64,000 nucleotides of DNA. Source: Turnera subulata (lineage: Eukaryota; Streptophyta; Magnoliopsida; Malpighiales; Passifloraceae). Positions 15,168-26,100 of this stretch are shown here, piece after piece. The stretch is from contig JAKUCV010001567.1 of assembly GCA_028386065.3 (NCBI GenBank), forward strand, positions 40,126-104,125, written 5' to 3'. Numbering within the stretch: the stretch's first letter is position 1; each line of letters begins with the position of its first letter. The notes under the pieces were generated by a model, which had not been told where the DNA came from, ran no database searches, and saw only the letters and a program-made list of their open reading frames with translations. The translations under genes were made by a program, and so were the position numbers.

Positions 15168-15730
15168 ATCTTTTCTTCTTCGTCATCATGGATTGTTTAG
15201 CTTGAACTAGCAGGAAACAATTTGTGCACACATGAAGTATATTTAAATGTTTTGCCATCTTCACTTGTAATCCAGAAACTATCTCTCTCAAACTGTAGCG
15301 GATAGTGTCGTCCTTGAGTTACAGACTTGTGTAACTCATTGAATCCTCTAGAATGCTGATGATCCCAAACCAATATTATTTCCTGTTAGAGTAGTCAGCC
15401 CAAAATCAATCATGGGGCTTCAACCATTAGCTTAAGCTTTTGGTTGAGATGGTCACTTGATATGGTAGCGGAGCCATAATGACCAAACGGTCGCGTGTTC
15501 GAATCCCCACGCTTCCCTCCTTGTTGAATTAAAAAGCACAAGGTATGGACGAGCCTGTGCACGTTTCAAGCCCAAAAGGCTTTTACTTGAGGGAGGGTGT
15601 TAGAGTAGTAAGCCCAAAACCAATCATGGGGCTTCAACCATCAGCTTAACCTGAGATGGTCACTTATACATCTTATCCCAAACGTATCTTTTCTTCCTCG
15701 TCATCATGGATTGTTTAGCTTGAACTAGCA
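15168..15730. repeat. 45-bp direct repeat pair bracketing the TRIM element
   Basis: 15168-15212 and 15686-15730 are the same 45 bases with one mismatch (T at 15179, C at 15697), for example both contain CATCATGGATTGTTTAGC. They are 518 bp apart, and the TRIM at 15384-15668 lies between them but does not touch either copy. Sequence outside the 45 bases does not continue to match. Confidence 0.85.
15384..15668 (+). mobile_element. TRIM-like miniature LTR retroelement
   Basis: Two direct repeats start TGTTAGAGTAGT: 15384-15462 (79 bp) and 15598-15668 (about 71 bp). They share most bases, including CAATCATGGGGCTTCAACCA and GAGATGGTCACTT. Directly after the left repeat is TGGTAGCGGAGCC (15463-15475), a variant of the initiator-Met-tRNA primer-binding site of plant LTR elements. 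Directly before the right repeat is the purine tract GAGGGAGGG. The internal part is only about 135 bp and has no open frame. This is the layout of a terminal-repeat retrotransposon in miniature, mobilised in trans. No clean 5-bp target duplication is visible, so the ends may be off by a few bases or the copy is old. Confidence 0.72.
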
Positions 15731-16528
15731 TCATCAAATCATCAGCGACCGAGTCGTCGGCTTCTTGGTTTGGCTTCGAAATTGCACCCATAGCATCATC
15801 ATGCCTCAGCTTCTTCTTCCTCTCCCGTTCCGGGGAGAAGGACGGAGAGCAGCCATGTTGTTTCCCCTCTTTTTCGAAACCCTAATCACAGAAAATCTCA
15901 ATCTTACTACACCCGAATACACCACCCAATACTTGATCAACAAGTAATGTACAATTTGGGCTAGGAACGAGTCTTCAAAAGTTTCGCTAGACATGCCTTT
16001 GCTTTGGGCTTTGTGTTGTTGGGTTTCTTATCGTATCAACTTGAGCCCCCTTCCCGGAGATGGATCATCATTCAGAAAACCATCCCCTACTCAAAGCTTT
16101 GTAAAACTCTTTCTTTATTACATCCGGTCACTTCGAGCTTTGACTAATTTGCTTTTTTTCTTTCTCTTTCTTTCTTTTGAGCCTTCTTTAAATGATGACA
16201 ATGAACAATGTTTAATTTGCCTTTTTATCGAGATTTGGACGGTTTAAATGGCCCGCGTCTAGATGTGCCACTAAATAAGATATCAAATTTGGAGAAAAAA
16301 ATCTCAATACTAATGGAAAAAATGGCAGAAACTAAAAAAAGATGTAAGTGTGATTGTTAATAAATGATTACAAAAGTCACATCCGACAGAAGCACTGGCA
16401 AAAATTTCTTCAGACAATGCAATGCATACAGGATGTTGAACATTGCATTGGCTGTCAGGGCTCTGGTATTAGTTCCACCTTTGTGCAATGGGAGGAGTAA
16501 AGAATGAGGTTAAGTTAGGTCGTCGAGC

Positions 16529-19500
16529 TCACTTCTTTTGGAAGGTTATCATGACAAAGAACGCTACAACACGACTAAATACACCTATGAGGATTAGAAT
16601 GACTATACAAAGACCCCATAGATGTAGATCATAGCCACTTTTCAGGAGTGATCCACAACGAGTAATCAGCCACACCCCATAGTACCTGAAGAGTGAGAGC
16701 AGCATGTAAGTAAGAGAGGGAACTGCAGGTGCATATACGGATGCATCAACCTCAAATAAGGAATAATGGCCGTACCTTTCAGCATTTGCAATCACGAATG
16801 CTTCCAGAGCCCATCTAGGATAGCACAATTTGGCTATCTGGTTCCAGAATTCACCGCCTTTTCGCTGGGTTGCGAAGAGAGTCAAAACAACCGGCAGAAG
16901 AACCGCCCACTGGGAACCAACGAAGCTCGTTAGCAGAACAAACGTGAGAGATAAACATTGGAAAGCTTACTGTTTTGTTCATTCTACAGAATAAGCATGC
17001 AATCATTACTCACCAGCTGGGCTGGACCTGGTTCAAAAGAGACGGCTAATGCATAGGCTATTCCAGTTACACAGTAGACAAGGCAGAGCAAGACAATGTA
17101 ATTATCCGTGAAAGAAGACCTTGGATTGGTCAAGAAATAGAACATTGAGAGATAGACAGCAGGCTTGATCACTGTGTTAAAATGGTCAATTGTGTCCTTG
17201 GCAAGGAAGTAAGCCAAACTACTCATGCCAGAGGAACTCTCTCTCCAGTACTGCAATTTATCAAGAGAGAATGATCTCAAAGCCGCTATTTTGCAAAGGA
17301 GAGCTGAAATCAGCAAGCAAGAAACACTAATTAAGGAGCATGACCACAAAAAATTATCACAATAATGACTAATCGAATCACATGGATGCATATCCGGACA
17401 ATGTTACCATGCAAAATGGATAAAAAATAAAAAGATGTAGCTGAAGGTAACAGTTCATGAAGTTTTTTCATATGTTTCAAAACTTTTTCATGAACAACAA
17501 ATGAAGAAAGCGAATCAAGTTTCAGAGAAAACGTCATGGTTTATGTAACAGAAGGTTGCATACTTACAGACTGCAATGATGGTATGTGCATAAGCAGATA
17601 CCCCAAAATTTTCATCACCAACTTTTTCAATTGACCCTAAGCAGGCTCCAGCAAGCAATAAGATGAGATAATCTATTGCCTGTATCTTAGCTTCCCTCAT
17701 CCTCTGCTTACCGATCCTGAAATGGTGATGAGCAACACTTACGGTGTGAATAAAAAGTCACTTGAGATTATAGGTGATACATGTTTAGCACAAATGGACA
17801 TATATCTTTGACAATATTTCAATCTAAAGCACCAGAAACGGCCTTAAACGTAGTTATTTCGCCTTTACCTGCCGAGGTAATATTTGTATTGCCGGAATAG
17901 ACCTGGAGTTCTTCGGTTTGATAAATCTCTAGACTTTAAGAAGTTATGCCGTATCTTATCCCGATGCATCTCCACATTACCCTTCATATCTTTCCATAAT
18001 TCTCCAGCAAAAGAGTGTTCCTGATCTCCAAGCACATTAGGAGTTAACCCATGTGCGTCAGGTATCGCTGCTGGAGATGCAGCCAGCGCGGCAGCAAACT
18101 TTTGCATCTCTGGTGGTATAGGATACCCATTCTTAAGCATCCATCTGACAGGAAGCTCCCTGTAGTTCATACCTGAGCTTGCACTTGGCGTCACTATACC
18201 CTCCAAAATGTCAATGAAGTGATCAGGAGGATTAACTCTTTCTGGAACATTAATTCCAAGGCCTGCAAAGTATTCTTCAACTCTCTTCACCGGACCATGA
18301 TAGACTACAAGACCGCCTTTTGCCAAAAGTACCAAGTCATCAAACATTCTGAACAAGGTGTAGCTGAAAGAAAAGTTGAGCAACCAAGCATGAGAAAGCT
18401 AAACACACAAGCGGGCAGACTAAAATTATATTGCAATAAATGTCTATTTTGAGTGAGCACAAGCTTGTTTAGTTCATTTTACTACTATTCAACAACCTAA
18501 CTTCCAGTTGAATGATTTTGCCGCACTCTTCTTAATTAGCAGATGGCTTATTTTTGTTATTTAGGAGAGACAACAATGCTCCAGCAACCACACAGGAAAG
18601 CAATGCGCTTGGAGTTAGGAACAGCAACTGGTAAATGTAAAGTACCTAGGTTGGTGAACCACCATACAGATGTTCACTCCTTCAAGAGCTTCACGCCGAA
18701 GTGCCCTAAGAAGTAGCTGAGAGGATGCACTGTCCAGACCTGACGTGGGTTCATCTAATATCAGAAGAGAAGGTTCCATGACCATTTCCAGTCCAACATT
18801 TACTCGCTTCCTTTGGCCACCAGAAATTCCTCGCTTCTCTACTGTTCCAACCAAGGATCCCCGTACAGTTTGTAGCCCCAAAGACTCGATTACTCGTTCA
18901 ACGATCAAAACTTTATCTGCTTTTGGTAACTCAATAGATAGTCTTCCATAACCAGGAGGCCATGATCCAAATGAAACAGAAGTTAATACAGGAAATCATC
19001 ATTCAGGAAGAAATAAATTATCAGAGTAAAAGACAATACGTTATAAACAGAAGTCACAGGTTGGTAAGATTGTCAAACAAATACATTTAAGTTATGAATA
19101 GGGTTTGAAAAAAGTTAATTATATAGCAACTTCCAAACTTGAGAGAGCTAAAAACCCTGCATACCTACAATGAGCACTGAACCATAGATTCTCTTCCACT
19201 GTCAAGTTTCCATGCACAATGTCATCTTGTGGAACAAACCCAATAATTCTTCGATAAGAGTGAATGGATGCATCTCTCCCATTTATCAGAATCACGCCAC
19301 TCATCCTGCATCCAATTGCTTTTCCAGCAAGAGCAGATAGAAAACTCGTCTTCCCAGCTCCTGATGGACCCATGACAGATGTGATACGGCCAGGTTTGAT
19401 CTTTCCTGTCACACATCTTAATAGATGCCTGTTGTTTGATTTCAGAGTAAGGGTCAGGTCTTTGAATGAGATCTCAATTAGAGGTCTTTTTTTGAGTTCA

Positions 19501-22199
19501 GGATTGGTAGCCAATGAAACTATGCCTGAGAAGGTAAGATTTTTGTTTTCCTGCTGCATGGCTTTCTCTTTCTCGATTTGAGCATAGGCATACTTGAAAA
19601 TTTGACTGTGAGTATTCATCTCTTTTCCCTTCTGCATATGGCCATTTGCATTTGGATCTGCAATTTCAAAACTAATACCCTGGTAACTATCAGGGTTGTC
19701 TTCAATTTCATGCATCATCTGCATGAGGTCACTGCCTTCCCTTTTCTTTCCTTTTGATAGTGTAGAAGGCGGCAAAGATGTGGTAGGAACATTTGAGTGT
19801 GGAGGTGGGTACAAGTCGTCATCTGCTTGAAGTTTAGGATGATCCAAATTCTTGGATCGCTCAGGAATTGTAGCGAATTTCTTACGTGAAAATGTTCGTG
19901 AAAAATGAGCTTGCAATCCACTTGCATGCTTCTTAGCAGCATCTTTTGCAGCTCTCCACTTTTGACGTGCTTTTGCTGTTTCCTTTGCACTTCTAGCTGC
20001 TGCTTCTCTAGATTTGGCCAGTCTTCTCTCCCGAGTGGTGAGAACTTGATCAGAACAGTTATATATAATCAGTAGCAATGTGCCTAAAGCAGCCTGTAAA
20101 AGCAACAGTGAAATGTATCAATTTCTATGCTGCAAGTTATCATGGAGTGTTAGAGGAGCACTCATACTCAGAAAGAAGAGGGCAACTTACTATGAGCAGA
20201 ACTCCATAAAAATGGATATTTTGATTTGTGGAGTTTGCTTTACATGAAGTCAATTTGAAGCAGCCTGAAACGATGTGCAGAGTCAAAACTCAGCAATTCA
20301 ACCGAAAATGAGAAGATGTCCAACAATACTAGATGCAGAACACACAAGCCATGACAGAGCAGGTTCATAGATGCGAGAGCAAACTTGGTAATAACAATGT
20401 TAATAAAGAAGAGCATTTCTTACGTTTCTCAGATGTAGAACCCATCCTGCAATAATTTCTGCAATTGCATGAAAATATGTGATATCATTAGTAAAGTTAA
20501 TGTGACAGACGGCAAGGATTAAACCGGCATTGCAATGAAAGTTATCATAAAAAGTTTGTACCCACTGCTGCAAGCATCCTTCTTGACTGTTGTGGGACAA
20601 TATGATCCAGCAGAGCAAAATATCTCACTGCTACTACTTACATCAGCCCATATATTTGCTCCTCCACAAGTATGGTTTGGCTGTCCCGGAGGCAGTTGAT
20701 AATGATACCTGCAGAGCCATATACGTTATAAGAACAGTAAGGACAACATGGATTCACAGAATAAAGTGATTGCTAAAACAACACTTCGCACTTACGGTTC
20801 ACATACACCAGTTGATTTGTTGAGCGTTGCAATGGGGCAATAGGAACCTAGCGGGCACGCTTCAAGAAAACAAGGCCAAGAATTATGAACAGTGACTTGC
20901 TAGAAAATGTATGCGAATACACAAGTCAAACACACAGAGTCACCAGGCAACAAAGAGCATATTCACTACACAGAATGATTCCATGAATCAAACATTTCTG
21001 CATCCATTACGTAATGCAGTGAAGAGCTTAGTAAAAAAATAAAATGAAAGCAGCAATTGTCCAATCCAAATTTCAGATATACTCACGTATCATGCATGTA
21101 AGGCCATGAGGGCAGAAGAATCCTTCACAACAAGCCTCACAACTACGAGTTCTTGCAGGAATATATCGTGAATTTTCGAGATCAACTGGCTGATTTTGAC
21201 CAATGCTGCAAGCCCATCCTGGCTCACAACCAGAGACCCATGATGTTAAGTTACAGTTCTTATTTGGCTTCAAATAATTGGCATTTTCTGAAGGTTCAAA
21301 TAAATTGTTAAAGTAGAATTTGATTTCTGCTGCTGTACACAAGCGCCTTGTCAAATCTCCTGAAACAAATCAAATCCAATGTAGTAAGTAGCATGGTAAG
21401 AACATATACAGTGAAATTTCAGCAAGGAGGAAGTAAAAATTTCAGCAAAATATATCAGTAAAGTACTTTTGTATTAAATTACCTTTAGTTTTTTTAATGC
21501 AGGCTGTCAAGAAATCCAAATTCGAAGAAAAATTAAACGCTTGGTTCCAGTCAGCATCCCTGAAGCAACACAGACATTAACTTAATCATCCGTATAAGAG
21601 AAATTTATAGAAAGTTAATCAGATAACTCGAGTCAGATATTAAAGAAGTCATTTAAACTTGCTTGCTTCATCATTTTTGATACCCATCAAACATTACATA
21701 TCTGCAATCCAACCAAGTCTAACCCTTGAAGATCTGAAAGAAAGAGAAAGGAAAGAAGCATATACTGCTAAATTCCCATTAAAGAAAGCAACAGTAAGCC
21801 CGGTACTGTTCAGTATATGTTACATTGCTAATCATTCATTAACCACCCAAAATCCAAACCGACAGAAAAGAAAAGGTTTCACGGTACATTGATTTCTTTT
21901 GTCCCAATGTTCTGAAAATCAAACAGAAACAAGAATGTTACAAAAAGGACAACTTACGGGTCTTTGACGCAGAAGGTGGAGCGGTTGCTGATATCTCTAC
22001 TAATAGCTGCGGTCAAATTAGAAATCTTGCCATAAACGATTTGGGTGATGAGTGGAAGAACTGCAGGATTGTCGATTTCATTATAGTCACCCACGTCTTG
22101 ACAGCTGACAAAATGTTGTAAGCTCAAAACCACAATGACCCATATCAGCAATGAACAGGAAGTACATACTTTGAGCTTCTTCAAGCTCATCCTTGACAT
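16529..22199 (-). CDS. ABCG-family transporter, ABCG24/ABCG28-like half-size with long N-terminal domain
   Basis: Fourteen exons on the minus strand (22199-21958, 21559-21483, 21359-21087, 20859-20796, 20708-20562, 20458-20424, 20264-20191, 20093-19165, 18942-18646, 18363-17869, 17716-17568, 17303-17014, 16909-16776, 16685-16529) join in frame to about 1120 residues. Residues 1-33 are a signal peptide. A Cys-rich extracellular region follows (for example [16 protein letters not shown] and [13 protein letters not shown]), then a membrane span near 298-315, a basic Ala/Arg/Lys-rich stretch and the ATPase: Walker A GPSGAGKT (546-553), Q-loop VPQDD, signature ISGGQ (653-657), Walker [11 protein letters not shown] (D677, E678). 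The C-terminal third is hydrophobic with several spans, ending MITFQKK. Size and architecture match Arabidopsis ABCG24/ABCG28. These plasma-membrane or vesicle exporters work as dimers; ABCG28 is known from pollen tubes. Substrate cannot be inferred. Confidence 0.93.
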
Positions 22200-25100
22200 A
22201 GAAGTGAAAGTTCAGGAGGATAAAAGCTCAACTCTTTGCTCACATAAAAGGTGCATAAAGTTCAAATCTTTTCAATTTTCTATACACATCAGGATAACGA
22301 CCAACTTAAAGGGACTCAATTTGAGCTTACTGGAGAATTGAGAAATGGAAGTACTAAAAGTGAAGGAATGAATCAAAGCTTGAACTTGAAAATGAGAGAG
22401 AGTTAGTTCTTTGTTGTGGAGAAGATAATTGGTCGGCCAACCAAAGTGATGTAGCCAGCCGCATGTGGTGGTTTCCAGTCAATGACTGAATTGTGACATT
22501 TTTCAACTTACTTAAATAGAGAGAGAGGAAGAGATGTGCGATTTGATGATGGGGGTCCATATATAAGTAAGAACATGTCTTGGATACTCGCCCTATTTTT
22601 TTGGTGCCGGCTTTAAGACATGTTCTGTCCTGTTCTGTGTTGGGTTCAGTTCAGTTTAGAGTTAGGCTTAAATACCATAATAAAATTTGAGAATATCTTT
22701 TATATATTAGTCCTAGCTTGGAAATAGTTAACAAGTTTAGGGAAATTGGTTATTTTAGAGAAGAAAGGAGGAAGATTCAATCAATCACTCTTTGAGCACA
22801 CATTTGGCGGAACCACACTCAACACTAGAATTTCTTGAAGGTGGTTCAAGAAGTTAGGATTTTTGTTATATGGAGAAATCTTTTACAAGTTCAGGTAAAA
22901 AAAATGTCGTTTTCCGATGAAAAGAAAAATATTCTCACATATTCTGTTCTTTGTGTTGGGTTACGGTTTATGACTTTATGTTATACTTATAGCTGCTGGA
23001 CAAAGCTCCTGGATTGAAGGTATTTTTTTTACTTTTTACCTTGCATATTCACTATCACTAGGAATTATTTGATAGGAGTAATAAGACTTGTATATTTTGC
23101 TTTGATATTTCTTTGGCATGTATATCACTTTCTTTTTCTTTTTCTTGTTGCCTTTACAATGAGGGCCTACAACAACGAACGCCCTAAGCCTTAATCATCA
23201 AGAATTTGACTTCGAGACAATCCAATTTATTACACCCGGCTATTTCCCTCTAGAAAACGAAAACTAAAGGCAGCATTCATATTTTGATAAGACTGATGCG
23301 CAAATAATTTAATGGACGGATTATTTTGAAGTATTATCATATGATGATTTGTCATCGGCCTATTTGTTTAGTTTGATTCTTGGGACTTTGATGTCTGAAA
23401 CTTTACGATAGTCACGGTCACAATTCCACGTTTACACAACAAAGACAAAGAAAACAGTCAACGAGTTTTGTCTGGACTTTGGACTACAAGCTTGGGCGGT
23501 GGCTTGAAGCCCAAATCAGGATTAATATGTTAGGCTTGAACTTTTTGGGGCCCAAACTAGTATACTCAAGAACCTACCCTCAAGAAATTTAGTCTGGAGT
23601 TTGGACTACTAACTTGAGCGGTGGTGTGAAGCCCAAATCTGGCTTGATATGCTAGGCTTGGCTTTTTCGGGCCCATCCTAGTAAACTCCAAAACGATTTT
23701 GGGCCCAACCACTCTGGGCTTCACTTTTTTTTTTTGGGAATTGCGGCAATGATCTTTAGAAAACAAGCAAGTTATACAGGCTTTGACATTGTTACAAGCA
23801 AGTTTGAGAATAAAAAAAAAAGAGGGGAAATATTAGATGCAACTTAAGTAAGTTTAACTTTGGGTTTTGGGGGAATTCAAGTTCATTCACTTGGGAGAGG
23901 ATATAATTGAATAGAATTCATCAATTTTTTTTGTGGGGGTGGAATTGTAACATCGAGAGAGGAGGATAAACCAGTAAAAGAATTCCTTTTACAAATAAAA
24001 AATCTTAATTTCCCTTGGTATATCACATTCAAATCACATAGATGACAAGTAATTAGTAGCGAGACGAGGTAGCCGGGGTTGGTGGAAATGGAATGGAACA
24101 CAGTAACCAATAGAATTTGATAACAAGACAGCTGTGAATATCTGCCTAGAAGTTCTCTTCATTTCACGTTCTCCACAAAAAAAGGAAAAAAAAAAAAACC
24201 TTGGAATATTAGAGGTACAAGGTACTACTAGTACTGAAACAGGCTCAAAATTAGGAGTTGGTTTAGTCTAGGAGTTGCTTTTTGGTAGTACTTCCAAATT
24301 CCAACCAGCTTAAATTTGAGAAGGATCAAGTTCATTTAGAATCCTCCTTTGCACTAGATTCACACTTAAGATTAGTTTCAGTGCATCATTGGGAAATAAA
24401 AACATTTTTGGCCTTTTTTATTTTTATTCTTTTTATGTTTTTGGATGAAGCAGAGAAGGGATGGAAGAAGGATCCAACCAAGACTAGCACGTGGTTTTCA
24501 ATTATTCCCAATCTTCTTCTGGTTGGGAGAGAAAACTCTTAGTAGCTCAACAATAATTCTTCTCTCATTATAAGCACATTCCATTGAAGAGTTTCCCTAT
24601 TATAGTAAAAGAAAATAACGTCCATGTCACATTATATTAAAAAAAATGCACATTATAATAGTTTTTCCTGTCACTTTTTGGCACAACTTGAACCAACTTG
24701 CAAGACGTTGGCACATGGCTAAAGAAGCCATATGGCCCCTATCAATCTTCGGTGATCAACATTCTCTAATGGCAATGCACACCTTAAAAAAAATCCTTGT
24801 ACTCAAATCTTTGACTTTTGATCAAAGAAATTTTCTTTCGTTTATATTAACATCTGGCTTTGGATAATATACCTCTAATTAATCCCACAACACATAGAAT
24901 AAACAGCAAGGAAGGAAGTTCATGGTTTCCAACCACCAACTAGACATAATAGAAACACATAGTACAATTAATTACATCTGCAGAAAAACACTGTTTCTGT
25001 TAAAAGAAATTGTACATATAATATAGAAACAACGTAGAGAAGACTGAGTCTCCGCGTTTTCGCGTTTGAAGTTGTAAGTACCAAGTATTATTCCATCTTT

Positions 25101-26074
25101 GCAAGCAAACACGGCCGCGCCCACCAATACTTAGCTTTCAATGTGTCCATGTTTTGGCTTCTTTCTCTTTTAGATAAAGTGAACCCTTTTCTCTCCTAAG
25201 TTTTTTTTACCCTCTGTGTTTTCTTTGGTTGAAGAGTCATCCTTTCTGTTTGTTTGTTTGTAGTGTAATTAGTGTTTTTAAAAAGGTGTATAGTGTTTTT
25301 ATTATTACTCGTTCAAGATTTTAACTTTGTCTTCATATTAAATGGGGTTCTTGGTTGGTGAGCTACATTCCAGCTGCCTCGTATTGACTTGCATTAGATC
25401 ATGGAGTGCTCGTTGTTTTTCACCTGATTAATTCCTTTTTCTTCTCTTTTTCTTTTCTTTTTTTTTGGAGTATGTGATGTGCCTGCCTTAAAGACCACCC
25501 CCTGAATGTGAATGTCGGTGAAAGATAGCTTTCTGTTCCCTTTTCTTCCTTCATTTCCGGTGAGATAAACAACAGGTGAGTGGTTCTTTTATTCTTTGGC
25601 TTCCTTTAATGTTTCGAGATGAGTATACTAGGTTTTGGGTTCTTGGGATTTGCAAGTGTTGTTTAAGGAAACGATTGAGACCTTTTTGTGTAGTCATAGT
25701 TTCTTGATAGTTCCTCAGGAAATTATGCAGCTTTTGCATGATTGGTAATCATGATTCTAGGCCGTTTTTGATTCTCTTCGCAATTTCCTGGTAAATTGGT
25801 AAGCAGAAGGCTTAAAGATGTCTTATGTTTAAATATATGCAATCCAGAAGTGAAAGAATGCTGTTGCTTTTTAGTCCTTTCCTCCCATATTTGAGCTCTG
25901 TGGTGGATGATTTCCTTTCTTTCTGGTTTTCATTGTATGCATCAAACTTCTTAGAAAATTCTGTTTTTACCAAGTGCTAAAATGAACAAACATGATTTCT
26001 GTCTGTACTTTTGTTTTCACATCAATTTTAATGGCAGTGACATTTCAATGCTATTTGCAATTGTGTGCTTGCAG
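22200..26074. other. Divergent intergenic region between the ABCG and PCRK genes
   Basis: No protein gene is supported. 22200-22560 is the promoter and 5' UTR side of the ABCG gene. 23470-23710 holds a tandem duplication. 25560-25575 ends in AACAG followed by GTGAGT, and a TTGCAG acceptor lies just before 26075, so 25576-26074 is a probable intron in the 5' UTR of the downstream kinase gene, with a first non-coding exon upstream of 25575. The rest (22.6-23.4 and 23.7-25.2 kb) is AT-rich with poly(A) and poly(T) runs and no recognised element. Confidence 0.5.
23470..23710. repeat. Diverged tandem duplication, about 122-bp unit
   Basis: 23470-23591 and 23592-23710 align through GTCTGGA-TTTGGACTAC, GCGGTGG, TGAAGCCCAAATC, ATATG-TAGGCTTG and GGGCCCA, with scattered substitutions. 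It looks like an old direct duplication and has no coding potential. Confidence 0.7.
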
Positions 26075-26100
26075 TAACTCAGTTGGCCCTTCAAATAGTA

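Larger units (their letters stand above)
14889..16528. other. Convergent spacer between GET3B and the ABCG gene, holding a TRIM element
   Basis: No gene is supported here. The spacer has 3' UTR sequence after 14888, a 45-bp direct repeat pair (15168-15212 and 15686-15730) and a short LTR element at 15384-15668. From 15730 to 16400 the short open frames have no recognisable domain. Sequence just below 16528 is likely 3' UTR of the minus-strand ABCG gene. Confidence 0.6.

Noticed and set aside
15463..15520. tRNA-like GGTTCGAATCC-type words after the first TRIM repeat
   Set aside because: GTGTTCGAATCCCC resembles a B box, but the location directly after an LTR with TGGTAGCGGAGCC fits a primer-binding site and there is no cloverleaf.
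19222..19581. Alternative frames on both strands over the ABCG ATPase exon
   Set aside because: Overlap the Walker A exon in other frames; shadows only.
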